From: an uncultured bacterium
GTDB lineage: Bacteria; Elusimicrobiota; Elusimicrobia; Elusimicrobiales; Elusimicrobiaceae
Direction of reading: 5' to 3'
Assembly: GCA_949294085.1 (NCBI GenBank)
Contig: CASFFX010000008.1
Coordinates: forward strand, 1-64,000
Length of the DNA stretch: 64,000 nucleotides
The notes under the pieces were generated by a model. The model saw nothing but the letters and a program-made list of their open reading frames with translations, did no database searches and was not told the DNA's origin. The translations under genes were made by a program, and so were the position numbers. Of the stretch, positions 41,257 to 49,584 are shown piece after piece. The number at the start of each line of letters is the position of its first letter. Position 1 is the stretch's first letter.

Positions 41257-42675
41257 TCACTCCGGCAAGGCCATAGCGGTATTTCCGTTCATATCCTGGG
41301 CCGCTTCCATGTGTTCGGGGGCCGGGTTGGTAAACAAGGCATATTCCCCAAAGAAGGCCAAATCAATGTCTCCCACCGGGCCGTTGCGCTGTTTGGCGAT
41401 AATCAGCGTGGCCTTGTTTTTCAGGGATTCATCGTCGCGTTTGTAATACGCTTCGCGGTGGATCAAAGCCACCACGTCGGCGTCCTGCTCAATAGAGCCG
41501 GATTCGCGCAAATCCGAAAGCTGGGGTTTGTTGTCCACGCGGGTTTTATCTTCGTTTTTGCGGCTGAGCTGCGAAAGCGCCAGCACCGGCACGTTGAGCG
41601 TGCGGGCCAAGTCTTTAAGCATGCGGGAAATTTCGGACACTTCCTGCTGCCGGCTTTCCGTCCGGCGTTCCCCGCCGCGGATTAACTGCAAATAGTCAAT
41701 CACAATCAGCCCCAGTTCCTTGCCCTGTTTTTTGAGCTCCGTGGCCAACCGGCGCGCCCGCATGCGCAATTCCGTAATGGAAATGCCGGACGTATCGTCT
41801 ATATACATCGGTGCGGCGGCCAGGCGGCCCAGCTCGCGCGTCAAATCGGACCATTTGCTCTGCTCGTAATACCCGGTGCGCAGCTTGTAAATTTCCACCA
41901 TAGCGGCCGCCCCCAGCATACGTTCAAAAATAATGTGCCGTCCCATTTCCAGCGAGAAAAAAGCCACCGGAATTTTGCACTCCACGCACGCGTGGTGGGC
42001 AATGTTCAGCGCCAGGGCCGTTTTCCCCTGGCTGGGGCGCGCCCCCAAAATAATCAAATCCGACTTGCGCAGCCCGCCGGTTTTGCGGTCAAATTCGTCC
42101 AGCCCCGTCGGCACGCCTTGGATGGCGCTTTTGTTGCGGACGGCTTTTTCCAGCATTTCAATCACTTCGGGCGCCAAATCTTTAGACGAAATAAACCCCG
42201 AAAGTTTTTGCTTCTGGCTTAAGCGGTAAATTTGGTCGGCCGCTTCGTCAATCAGCACCTGAGGGTCGTCGTCCTCTTCCTTATAACAGCGCTGCACCAG
42301 GCCCGTAGCGGTGCGGATTAAATCGCGCACGACAAACTTTTTGTACACGATTTCCGCATAGTGCTTTACGTGGGCCGCGGTGGACACTTTGTCCACCAGC
42401 TGCGTTAAATACAATTCGCCCCCCAGCTGGGTAAGCAGGTGGTTCTTTTTTAATTCTTCCGTCAGCGTAATGATGTCCACCGCCTGGTTGCGTTCGGCCA
42501 GGGCTTTCATCGCGGCAAAAATCTTTTGGTGGGCTTCCTTATAAAAATGCTCCGGCTTCAAAATTTCCAACGCCTGCACTACGGCATCGGCGTCCAGCAG
42601 CATGGAACCCAAAACGGCCATTTCCGCGTCCAGGGCCTGCGGGGGAATACGTTCTTCCAACAAATTACTCGCCAT
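41257..42675 (-). CDS. dnaB: Replicative DNA helicase
   Basis: Hexameric helicase unwinding the replication fork. The 472-residue protein has the N-terminal DnaB domain (PPQALDAEMAVLGSMLLD), a linker, and a RecA-like motor with Walker A GARPSQGKTAL, Walker B LIVIDYLQL and the DLRESGSIEQDAD motif. No intein. The start at 42675 follows AAGAGG. It heads the block dnaB-alr-mlaE-mlaF-mlaD-radA. Confidence 0.97.
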   Translation of the reverse strand: MASNLLEERIPPQALDAEMAVLGSMLLDADAVVQALEILKPEHFYKEAHQKIFAAMKALAERNQAVDIITLTEELKKNHLLTQLGGELYLTQLVDKVSTAAHVKHYAEIVYKKFVVRDLIRTATGLVQRCYKEEDDDPQVLIDEAADQIYRLSQKQKLSGFISSKDLAPEVIEMLEKAVRNKSAIQGVPTGLDEFDRKTGGLRKSDLIILGARPSQGKTALALNIAHHACVECKIPVAFFSLEMGRHIIFERMLGAAAMVEIYKLRTGYYEQSKWSDLTRELGRLAAAPMYIDDTSGISITELRMRARRLATELKKQGKELGLIVIDYLQLIRGGERRTESRQQEVSEISRMLKDLARTLNVPVLALSQLSRKNEDKTRVDNKPQLSDLRESGSIEQDADVVALIHREAYYKRDDESLKNKATLIIAKQRNGPVGDIDLAFFGEYALFTNPAPEHMEAAQDMNGNTAMALPE

Positions 42676-42710
42676 AAAACCTCTTAAAAATAAAAATCGG
42701 CAAAATACCG

Positions 42711-42755
42711 CGTTTCCGCGTCCGCGCGGAAACGTATATATGTTCATTGTAGCAA
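42711..42755 (-). promoter_or_regulatory. dnaB promoter and 5' hairpin
   Basis: TTGCTACAAT (42746-42755, minus strand) is an extended -10 box. About five bases into the expected transcript lies a perfect 10-bp hairpin, CGTTTCCGCG/CGCGGAAACG (42711-42720 with 42725-42734) with a four-base loop. Confidence 0.6.
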
Positions 42756-42877
42756 TTTAACACGCGAAAAGGGGAAAAGCGCGCGAAACGCGCGCTCCAA
42801 CAGCCAAAACGCCTGGGAAAGCTCCAAATTTTGTAAAGTGTATTGTTCTATACTTTTTATATTATCAGGAGGATTCC

Positions 42878-44326
42878 ATGGAACAACCCGTTGTAAAAAC
42901 AAAACAACCCACCGGTCTGTGGCTGCTGTTTTTGACCGAAATGTGGGAACGCTTCAGCTATTACGCCATGCGCGGTATTTTGATTTTCTATATGATTTAC
43001 CTGCTCAAAATGGGCAATACCCAAGCGTCCAACATTTACGGCACGTTTACCAGTTTGGTCTATCTTTCCACGCTGTTGGGCGGCTTCTTGGCGGACCGCT
43101 ACCTGGGCCAAAAATGGGCCACCATTTGGGGCGGCCTGATGCTGGCGTCCGGTATGTTTGTGATGAGTGTGCCGACCGAATCGTTTTTGTATATTGCCAT
43201 GGGGCTCATTATTTTGGGCAACGGGTTCTTTAAGCCCAACGTGGTGGCGATTGTGGGCCAGCTCTACGAAAAGAACGACGCCCGGCGCGATGGCGGATTT
43301 ACCATCTTTTACATGAGCGTCAACATCGGGGCGTTTTTCGGCCCGCTGATGGTGGGGCACTTGGCCGAAGCCGGCAACTATACGGCGGCGTTTGGCATCG
43401 CCGGTGCGGGGATGATTATCGGACTGCTGACCTTTGTGCTGGGCTATAAAAAATTCTTAAACGGCAAAGGAGCCGCCCCGGCCGAAAAACCCGTGTTCTA
43501 CAAAGATCCCGCCCTCTGGGCCATTGTGCTGGCGATTCCGATGGTGGCACTGTATATGAAAGGACACCACACGGCTTCTTACATTTCGTTTGCCGTATTA
43601 GCGGCGGCGTATTACCTGTATAATAAAAAGGTAAAACGGGTCAAAACCCAAAACACCGCCCCGCTGACTACGCAGGAAAAACAACAAATTGCCGTAATCG
43701 GTATTTTGGCCTTTTTCAGCATTTTCTTCTGGGCCGCGTTTGAGCAGGCCGGCGCCGCGCTGAACCTGTTTGCCTATGAATATACGGACCGGGTCATCTC
43801 GCTGTTTGGGCACTCGTGGGAAATTCCGGCCAACTGGTTCCAAAGCTTAAACCCGCTGTATGTGGTCATTTTCGCGCCGTTGTTTTCCAAACTGTGGATT
43901 GATCTGGCCAAAAAAGGAAAAGAGCCTTCCACCCCCGCCAAATTTATGATTTCGCTGTGGCTGATTGCGGCGGCGTTTGGCATTATGCTGGCGGGTGCGT
44001 TTGCCCTGGTGGGCAATGCCAAAATCAGCTTGTTCTATTTGGCGTTTACGTACCTGTTTCAAACCTTCTCCGAGCTGTGCATTTCGCCGGTGGGGAAATC
44101 GATGGTTACCAAACTGGCGCCGGCGCGGTATGTGTCGCTGTTGATCGGGATTTGGTACCTCTCCAACGCGGTAGCCAACAAGCTGGCCGGCGTCTATTCG
44201 GGCTATTTCCAAAAAATCAGCAACGAACAGTTCTTCCTGTGGCTGGTCCTCGTTCCGCTGGCCGTATCGGGCGTGCTGATGCTTTCTATGAAAAAAATCA
44301 AAGCCTGGATGCACGGCATACACTAA
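42878..44326 (+). CDS. Proton-dependent oligopeptide transporter (POT/PTR family)
   Basis: Major-facilitator protein of 482 residues with about fourteen hydrophobic segments that imports di- and tripeptides with protons. The first-helix EMWERFSYYAMRGIL segment is the POT ExxERFxYY proton-coupling motif, and GNGFFKPNVVAIVGQLY is the second family signature. AGGAGG precedes the ATG. It fits a peptide-fed lifestyle with the amino acid carriers elsewhere. It ends at a strong terminator. Confidence 0.94.
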   Translation: MEQPVVKTKQPTGLWLLFLTEMWERFSYYAMRGILIFYMIYLLKMGNTQASNIYGTFTSLVYLSTLLGGFLADRYLGQKWATIWGGLMLASGMFVMSVPTESFLYIAMGLIILGNGFFKPNVVAIVGQLYEKNDARRDGGFTIFYMSVNIGAFFGPLMVGHLAEAGNYTAAFGIAGAGMIIGLLTFVLGYKKFLNGKGAAPAEKPVFYKDPALWAIVLAIPMVALYMKGHHTASYISFAVLAAAYYLYNKKVKRVKTQNTAPLTTQEKQQIAVIGILAFFSIFFWAAFEQAGAALNLFAYEYTDRVISLFGHSWEIPANWFQSLNPLYVVIFAPLFSKLWIDLAKKGKEPSTPAKFMISLWLIAAAFGIMLAGAFALVGNAKISLFYLAFTYLFQTFSELCISPVGKSMVTKLAPARYVSLLIGIWYLSNAVANKLAGVYSGYFQKISNEQFFLWLVLVPLAVSGVLMLSMKKIKAWMHGIH

Positions 44327-44334
44327 GCGATTGC

Positions 44335-44364
44335 AAGCCCCTTCGTTTAGAAGGGGCTTTTTTT
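44335..44364 (+). terminator. Terminator after the POT transporter gene
   Basis: Stem AAGCCCCTTC/GAAGGGGCTT (44335-44344 with 44350-44359), then a T run. Confidence 0.9.
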
Positions 44365-44365
44365 A

Positions 44366-44528
44366 AGCCCGCCTTCTTATTTACTCCTTTGCACTCCCCC
44401 AGCTTGGGGGCCTAGTCATTTGTCCGCCTGGGCAAAACACTCGGCCCGGCTGTATGCTGGGCTTTCTGTGCGCGCATTTACCGTCAGCGGGCGGATTTTC
44501 TGCCCCGGGTCCAATCCCGTTTATACGC
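44366..44528. other. Unexplained GC-rich intergenic stretch
   Basis: No convincing gene. It contains hairpins (CCCCCA/TGGGGG near 44396, GCCCGG/CTGGGC near 44443) and a long-range TCCGCC/GGCGGA pairing followed by TTTT near 44500. It may be a small RNA or only two converging 3' regions. Confidence 0.35.
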
Positions 44529-44554
44529 AAAAACCCCCGCTTTCGCGAGGGTTT
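44529..44554 (-). terminator. Terminator of the rpsF-ssb-rpsR-rplI operon
   Basis: Stem AAACCCCCGC/GCGAGGGTTT (44531-44540 with 44545-44554, one mismatch) with a T run on the minus strand. Confidence 0.82.
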
Positions 44555-44577
44555 TACAAAACGCAATACCGTTGGAT

Positions 44578-45090
44578 TTATTTGGTTTCGGCCGCAGCTT
44601 CGGCTTTTTCGGCCGGTTTAGCATCGGCTACTTTTTCTTCCACCGTGGTCAAGGGGTTGATTTGCACCTTGATCATCGCGGTAACGGTCGGTTTCAAATA
44701 AATGCCCACTTCGGTTTCACCCAAAGCTTTAATCGGCATATTCAGCTCAATGGCGTCTTTGGCAATGTTGTGGCCCAAGGCGGTCAAAGCTTTGAAAATA
44801 TCGGCTTTGTTGACGGAACCGAACACCACTCCGTCGCTGTTGACGGTTTTGGTGAACGGAAGAACCACACCCGCCAATTTTTCGGCGATGGCGCGGGCTT
44901 CGGCCAGTTCCGCTTCAATGCGTTTGGCGCGTCTTTCGGCGCCAAGCTGCCAGTTCTTAATCGCGCCTTCGGTGGCGAGTTCCGCCAAGCGGTGCGGGAT
45001 CAAGAAGTTGCGGGCATAGCCGGGCTTCACATCTACAATGGTGCCCACCATACCCAAGTTTTTCACATTTTGTTTCAAAATAACTTTCAT
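44578..45090 (-). CDS. rplI: 50S ribosomal protein L9
   Basis: Ribosomal protein with N-terminal domain MKVILKQNVKNLGMVGTIVD followed by GYARNFLIPHRLA, the L9 signature, then a connecting helix and C-terminal domain. At 170 residues it is longer than usual (about 150) by an Ala/Glu/Lys-rich tail (VADAKPAEKAEAAAETK). GGAGG lies before the ATG. Last gene of the operon. Confidence 0.96.
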   Translation of the reverse strand: MKVILKQNVKNLGMVGTIVDVKPGYARNFLIPHRLAELATEGAIKNWQLGAERRAKRIEAELAEARAIAEKLAGVVLPFTKTVNSDGVVFGSVNKADIFKALTALGHNIAKDAIELNMPIKALGETEVGIYLKPTVTAMIKVQINPLTTVEEKVADAKPAEKAEAAAETK

Positions 45091-45106
45091 TTCCTGGTCC
45101 TCCGGC

Positions 45107-45433
45107 TTATTTCTTGGGCAACGAATACGGCAAAATCGCCAAGTTGCGGTCGCGTTTGATCGCTTTGGTGATTTGGCGCTGGTGTTTGGCGCAGGTGCCG
45201 GTAATTCTTCTGGAAAGGATTTTGCCGCTTTCCATCGTGAAAGACTTTACGAACTGAAAGTTCTTGTAATCTACATTTTCAATTTTTTCAGCGCAGACTT
45301 TGCAGACTTTTCTTCTGCTTTCAAAGCGCTTTTTGCCCATAAACGGACGCGCCGGTCTTTCGGAGCGGGCGGCCGGAGCAGCGGCGGCAGGGGCCGCGGC
45401 GGGGGCTTGCGTGTTTTTGATTTCTTCAGACAT
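45107..45433 (-). CDS. rpsR: 30S ribosomal protein S18 with an N-terminal extension
   Basis: The S18 core starts at about residue 40 (KVCKVCAEKIENVDYKN) and ends RDRNLAILPYSLPKK, all typical. The CxxC pair suggests a zinc-binding form. Before it is an Ala/Pro-rich extension of about 35 residues; the total is 108 against the usual 75-90. An in-frame ATG at residue 32 exists but an AGAGAG site supports the first start. S18 is the usual RimI substrate; the extension would move its acetylatable N-terminus away from the ribosome body. Confidence 0.93.
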   Translation of the reverse strand: MSEEIKNTQAPAAAPAAAAPAARSERPARPFMGKKRFESRRKVCKVCAEKIENVDYKNFQFVKSFTMESGKILSRRITGTCAKHQRQITKAIKRDRNLAILPYSLPKK

Positions 45434-45456
45434 TTTTTATCTCTCTTTGGTTCCTG

Positions 45457-45900
45457 TTAAAAAGGCACGTCGTCTTCCATCACGTCGGTGGTGGGAACGT
45501 CGTCCTTGGCGGCCGGGGCAACGTCTTGATTATACGAAGCCGCGGCGCCGGATTCCAGTATTTGGATTCTCCGGGCAGTTACCTGCATGGATTTGCGGGT
45601 TTGTCCGGTATTTTTGTCGGTGTATTCGCTGCTGGTGAGGCGGCCTTCCACAAAAATGGGGGTCCCTTTTTTCACCCGGTCTTTACACCGCTCGGCGGCA
45701 GCACCCCAAACCACTACGGGAACAAACACCGTGTCGTCCTTCCACTCGTTCGTGGTAGAATCCAAGTATCTGCGGTTTACCGCAATATCACAACGGCACA
45801 CTGCCTGACCTTTCTGCGTAAAAGACACGTTAGGGTCACGTGTTAACCGTCCGACCAGAAGTACAAGGTTTTGTTCCGGTAATCTGATTTGTGCTGACAT
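45457..45900 (-). CDS. ssb: Single-stranded DNA-binding protein
   Basis: OB-fold protein of 147 residues that coats single-stranded DNA. The N-terminal domain (NLVLLVGRLTRDPNVSFT, later FVEGRLTS) is typical, followed by a short flexible linker and the conserved acidic tip DDVPF that recruits repair and replication partners. The start at 45900 follows AAGG. Located between rpsF and rpsR as in many bacteria. Confidence 0.95.
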   Translation of the reverse strand: MSAQIRLPEQNLVLLVGRLTRDPNVSFTQKGQAVCRCDIAVNRRYLDSTTNEWKDDTVFVPVVVWGAAAERCKDRVKKGTPIFVEGRLTSSEYTDKNTGQTRKSMQVTARRIQILESGAAASYNQDVAPAAKDDVPTTDVMEDDVPF

Positions 45901-45907
45901 AGCGACC

Positions 45908-46228
45908 TTATTTTGCAACGGCAGGAGCCGGTTTCACTTTCACTTCCACGGCGGTCATCGTCATGGAGCGAAGCACTTTTTCGTTAAGTTTCAAAGCGTC
46001 TTCAAACACTTTTACGAATTTGGGTTCGGCTTTGAACTTAAGGTAGAGGTAAAAACCGTCGCGAACGTGGTTTACTTCGTGGGTGAATTTTCTTCTGCCC
46101 AGTTTTTCTTCGCTGACGACTTCTCCACCGTTTTTCGCAATCAAGTCTTTGGCCTTGGTCACGAATTCGCCCACTTCTCCGTCGGAGAGTTGGGGTTTAA
46201 CAATAATCACGCTTTCGTAAGTTCTCAT
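45908..46228 (-). CDS. rpsF: 30S ribosomal protein S6
   Basis: The 106-residue protein starts MRTYESVIIVKPQL and contains KLGRRKFTHEVNHVRDGFYL, the S6 core; the C-terminus is a short Pro/Ala/Lys tail. S6 forms a pair with S18 on the platform. It is first in the operon. The ribosome site is weak (TTGGTAT before the ATG) and a folded RNA element lies directly upstream, consistent with the known autoregulation of S6 operons by the S6-S18 pair in other bacteria. Confidence 0.95.
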   Translation of the reverse strand: MRTYESVIIVKPQLSDGEVGEFVTKAKDLIAKNGGEVVSEEKLGRRKFTHEVNHVRDGFYLYLKFKAEPKFVKVFEDALKLNEKVLRSMTMTAVEVKVKPAPAVAK

Positions 46229-46269
46229 ATACCAATTATTCTTTTTTGTTGCGTTTTGTAGAGTCAAAA

Positions 46270-46363
46270 AGCCCCCGCGGGCTTTGCTGCCCGGAGAGTT
46301 TGGCAGATATCTTCGGCTTGGCTCACCTATTGCCGGGGCTATCCTGACCCTATGGATATTATA
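46270..46363 (-). promoter_or_regulatory. Promoter and folded leader RNA upstream of rpsF
   Basis: TTGTTATAAT on the minus strand puts the -10 at 46358-46363. The transcript would then contain AGCCCC (46335-46340) able to pair with GGGGCT (46270-46275), enclosing about 60 bases with inner hairpins (GGGC/GCCC near 46280-46293), and ending in a run of five T. This looks like a terminator-closed leader: an attenuator, an S6-S18 binding leader, or a small RNA of about 85 bases. It is not a riboswitch class I can name with confidence. Confidence 0.5.
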
Positions 46364-46390
46364 ACAAAAATAGAGTAAAAACGGACGTTT

Positions 46391-46618
46391 TTACTCCCTT
46401 TTCAGAAAAATTTTGGCGGGGCTGGTGGCCCCTTTGATTAAGGAAAGTTTGTTTTCCGCCACGCCCAAATGCTGTGCCAGCAGGGTGCGCACCGCCTCGT
46501 TGGCGCGGCCTTGTTCGGCCGGGGCTTTGACCCAGATTTCGTAGCTGTCCGGGCTTTTTTGTTCCAGGCGGTTCTTCTTTTCGCCGGCGTGGACTTTTAC
46601 TTTGACGTAACTTTCCAT
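46391..46618 (-). CDS. DUF167 (YggU-like) protein
   Basis: Small protein of 75 residues with the family pattern VKVHAGEKKNRLE, WVKAPAEQGRANEAVRTLLA and the closing SLIKGATSPAKIFL. The family occurs in nearly all lineages and has no firm function. TATAAT ends six bases before the ATG, so the message appears leaderless. It is transcribed away from the rpsF operon on the same strand. Confidence 0.9.
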   Translation of the reverse strand: MESYVKVKVHAGEKKNRLEQKSPDSYEIWVKAPAEQGRANEAVRTLLAQHLGVAENKLSLIKGATSPAKIFLKRE

Positions 46619-46704
46619 ACCCGTATTATACTTTTTCCCGCCGGCCGGCGCAAAAAAGCGGGGGGCGGACTTTTTCCGCTCCCCCGCTCTCTGTCCAGCA
46701 AAAA

Positions 46705-48261
46705 CTACTTGTGGACAATCAGGCTCTTGGCCGTCATATCGGCCGGTTTCTTAAGCCCCATCACGTCCAATACCGTTACCGCGATGTCGCCCAGGTTGCC
46801 GGTGGCAGCCAGTTGGGCGTCTTTGTGGTCTTTGCTGACGTACACAAAGTCCACCAGGTTCGTGGTGTGGGCGGTTTTGGGCATATTAATTTTATCGTCC
46901 CACATTTCTTCGGCGTTGCCGTGGTCGGCGGTGATGAACACCGTGTAATCTTTGGCCAAGGCCGCTTCGGTTACGGCGCCGGTGCATTCATCCACCACTT
47001 CCACCGCTTTCACGACGGAATCAAAATTGCCCGTGTGGCCCACCATATCGCAGTTGGCAAAGTTGATGACGATAAAGTCGTACTTGCCGGAAGCGATTTG
47101 TTTCAGCGCTTCGTCTTTGACGAAATACGCTTCCATTTCCGGGTGTTCCGCAAAGGTGGCCGGGTCAAAGCGGCCTTTGATTTCAATGCGGTCTTCGCCG
47201 GGGTAGGGTTTAATGAGCTTGCCGTTGAAGAACGACGTAACGTGTTTGAACTTTTGGGTTTCGGCCAAGCGCAGCTGTTTGAGGCCCGCCTTGGAAATCA
47301 CTTCACCCAACAGGTTGTTCATCCCGCCGCCGTCGGTCATAGAAGGCAACGCATTGTACGGGAACGCATCGTAATATTTGGTCAAGCCGCAATACACGCA
47401 AGGCACGCGCGGCCCGCGGTTTTTGCCGGGGTAATTGTCGTCAATAAACGCACGCGTGATTTGGATGGCGCGGTCCTGGCGGAAGTTGAACAAAATCACG
47501 CTGGAACCGGGCTCCATCCCTTTATAATCGCCCAGCACGGTCGGCGGAATATATTCATCCACCATCGGGCCGCCGTCGGGCGTTTTCATCGTTTTGTAAT
47601 CGGTCAGCACCACTTCTTCGGCGGTCGTTCCGTGCAGGCCTTCCGCGCGGACAATCAGGTTATAGGCTTTGTCGGTCAGGCTCCAATCTTCGCCGCGGTC
47701 CATGGCGTAGTAGCGGCCCTGGATCGTGGCAATTTTGCCCACACCGTATTCCTTCATTTTACCTTCCAGCGTGCGGATAAAGCCCACCGCGCTCTGCGGC
47801 GGCGTATCGCGTCCGTCCGAAAAGAAGTGCACGTACACCTCTTTAATTCCTTTTTCCGCCGCATACTTCAAAATGGCAAACAGGTGATCTTGGTGCGCGT
47901 GGACGCCTTCGTCCTGCACCAAACCCATCACGTGCAGCGGTTTATGGTTGTTCAGGCAGTTGTCAATGCACGCGGCAAACGCGGCCGACTTAAACAAAGA
48001 GCCGTCTTCAATCGTGTCTTTCAAGCGTTTGAGCTCCTGGATAACGATTCTGCCGGCCCCCATATTCAGGTGCCCTACTTCGGAAGAGCCCATATATCCC
48101 GCCGGCAAGCCCACTTGTTCGCCGGAGGCTTCAATCTGCGTGTGCGGATATTGGGACAGGTACTTGTCCATATTGGGCGTTTTGGCGGTGGTAACCGCAT
48201 TGTGCGGGCCCGCTTTGGCATCGCCCCAGCCGTCTCTAATAATTAAAACCACTCTGTTCAT
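46705..48261 (-). CDS. gpmI: 2,3-bisphosphoglycerate-independent phosphoglycerate mutase
   Basis: Mn-dependent glycolytic enzyme interconverting 3- and 2-phosphoglycerate. The 518-residue protein has metal ligand D10 in IIRDGWG, the phosphoserine nucleophile S60 in MGSSEVGHLNMGAGR, and late metal motifs GHTGNFD and ITADHGNAEEM. AAGGAG precedes the ATG. It follows the DnaQ-like exonuclease gene by 12 bases. Confidence 0.97.
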   Translation of the reverse strand: MNRVVLIIRDGWGDAKAGPHNAVTTAKTPNMDKYLSQYPHTQIEASGEQVGLPAGYMGSSEVGHLNMGAGRIVIQELKRLKDTIEDGSLFKSAAFAACIDNCLNNHKPLHVMGLVQDEGVHAHQDHLFAILKYAAEKGIKEVYVHFFSDGRDTPPQSAVGFIRTLEGKMKEYGVGKIATIQGRYYAMDRGEDWSLTDKAYNLIVRAEGLHGTTAEEVVLTDYKTMKTPDGGPMVDEYIPPTVLGDYKGMEPGSSVILFNFRQDRAIQITRAFIDDNYPGKNRGPRVPCVYCGLTKYYDAFPYNALPSMTDGGGMNNLLGEVISKAGLKQLRLAETQKFKHVTSFFNGKLIKPYPGEDRIEIKGRFDPATFAEHPEMEAYFVKDEALKQIASGKYDFIVINFANCDMVGHTGNFDSVVKAVEVVDECTGAVTEAALAKDYTVFITADHGNAEEMWDDKINMPKTAHTTNLVDFVYVSKDHKDAQLAATGNLGDIAVTVLDVMGLKKPADMTAKSLIVHK

Positions 48262-48273
48262 ACGTATTTCTCC

Positions 48274-48867
48274 TTATTTACGACAAATCAAATCTTTCCA
48301 GCGTTTATGCTGAAACGGCTCCAGCTGTTCCAGCGTTTCTACCCCTTCCTTACTTAATATTGTAAGAAAATAATAGAAGATCTGCTCGGCCATTTTGGTA
48401 TCGGCCATGGCCCGGTGCCAGCCTTGGGGGTTAATCCCCAATTCGGCCGCAATACAGCCCAAATTGTTTTTGGCGAATTTGCCGCTTTTGCGCGCCAGCT
48501 TCAGCGTGTCCACCACCGGATAGGGCGGGAAATGCATACCGCATTGGGCAAATTCGCTTTTCAAAAAGCCCACGTCAAAATCGGCATTATGCGCCACCAG
48601 CACACTCCCGTCCAACAGCGCAAGCAGCTTGGGCAAAATTTCCGCAAAGGTGGGCGCCGAAGCCACCATCTCGTTGGTAATGCCGTGAATAGCCACCACG
48701 TCCGGGTGCATGGGCATACCGGGATTGACGAGCGTGGAATACTGCTCCAGCACGCGCCCCCCGCGGGAAACGGAAACCGCCACTTCGCAAATTTTTCCGC
48801 CCTCTTCGGGGGAAAGGCCCGTCGTTTCCGTATCCAAACACGCAAATTTAATTTCCGTCAGCCGCAT
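48274..48867 (-). CDS. DEDDh 3'-5' exonuclease, DnaQ-like
   Basis: Protein of 197 residues with the RNase T/DnaQ exonuclease fold. Catalytic residues: D12 and E14 in CLDTETTGL, D98 in HNADFDVGFL, and H151 plus D156 in GWHRAMADTKMA. It could be the proofreading subunit of DNA polymerase III or a separate exonuclease; the short C-terminal segment (about 165-197) could be a polymerase-binding region. It is the third gene of a set starting with the histidine kinase at 51290. Confidence 0.88.
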   Translation of the reverse strand: MRLTEIKFACLDTETTGLSPEEGGKICEVAVSVSRGGRVLEQYSTLVNPGMPMHPDVVAIHGITNEMVASAPTFAEILPKLLALLDGSVLVAHNADFDVGFLKSEFAQCGMHFPPYPVVDTLKLARKSGKFAKNNLGCIAAELGINPQGWHRAMADTKMAEQIFYYFLTILSKEGVETLEQLEPFQHKRWKDLICRK

Positions 48868-48870
48868 AAA

Positions 48871-49584
48871 TTACCAATTCAAATAGAAGCGCAGGCGCAC
48901 CAAAAATCCAATCAGCGCCGCTCCGAACGACCCTACATAAAACGCCATATTGGAAATATCCATCAGGCGGATTTTGCGGGCATACGCACACGCAAAAAAC
49001 CAAACCACCAACAGCACCACCCACCGCCAGCCCGGCAGCAGCATAATCAAAAAGAAGATGGCGCACATCATCGTCAGCAGCCAGCGTTCGTCAAAGGTGG
49101 GGTAATCCCTGCCGTAGCGGTCCTGTTCCACGGCAAAAATAAACCAGCCCAGCACGCGGGTGGCCGTTACCAGCCCCACACAAAAAATGATCCACGGTTC
49201 GGCAAAGAAGTTCCCCGTTTCATATAACACGCGAAACGGCACACACAAAAACAGGAACCACAAATTGGCCAGCGTTTTGACAAAAAACGTTACCACATGG
49301 CCATGGCGCATTTTCCCGCCAAATTGGAAAAAGCGGTCCGTAAACACCAAAAACACGCAAAACAGCAAAATGCACAGCCAGCCCGGTATCTGCCACACGC
49401 CCAAAAAAGGCCATTTCATCGTCAAATAGCCATAGCAAAGCAAAAACGCCCACGCCAAAAACACGCCGGCATGCAGCGCAATGGCCCGCGGCCGATTTTG
49501 CTCTTCCATCCGGTTAATCGTTTTGTGGAAAAAGACAAAATCGGTCAAGAAAAACGCCAAAAACAAACGCCAAAAAACAATCAT
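48871..49584 (-). CDS. Polytopic membrane protein, DUF3307-like
   Basis: Protein of 237 residues with six or seven hydrophobic segments. The N-terminus (FWRLFLAFFLTDFVFFHKTIN) recalls DUF3307 proteins, whose first helix carries a similar acidic pattern; the rest is not clearly conserved. Function unknown. Its ATG overlaps the histidine kinase stop as ATGA and the exonuclease gene follows after three bases, so all three are co-transcribed. Confidence 0.72.
   Translation of the reverse strand: MIVFWRLFLAFFLTDFVFFHKTINRMEEQNRPRAIALHAGVFLAWAFLLCYGYLTMKWPFLGVWQIPGWLCILLFCVFLVFTDRFFQFGGKMRHGHVVTFFVKTLANLWFLFLCVPFRVLYETGNFFAEPWIIFCVGLVTATRVLGWFIFAVEQDRYGRDYPTFDERWLLTMMCAIFFLIMLLPGWRWVVLLVVWFFACAYARKIRLMDISNMAFYVGSFGAALIGFLVRLRFYLNW

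Noticed and set aside
41255-41260. GTG start of alr overlapping the dnaB stop
   Set aside because: The overlap is tempting, but GGAG is placed correctly only for the ATG two codons later.
44381-44566. Minus-strand 61-codon frame after rplI
   Set aside because: It crosses the operon terminator, is rich in Arg/Gly/Pro, and has no supporting start signal.
46270-46352. Signal recognition particle RNA or glycine riboswitch in the rpsF leader
   Set aside because: TCAGG and AAACTCTC fragments recall these RNAs, but the GGAA-capped SRP tip and the paired glycine aptamer core cannot be assembled, and the genomic position does not fit.
46711-48246. Plus-strand open frame of 511 codons opposite gpmI
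   Set aside because: It is a shadow of a clearly conserved gene: composition is skewed to His, Arg and Phe, with no family motif and no ribosome site.
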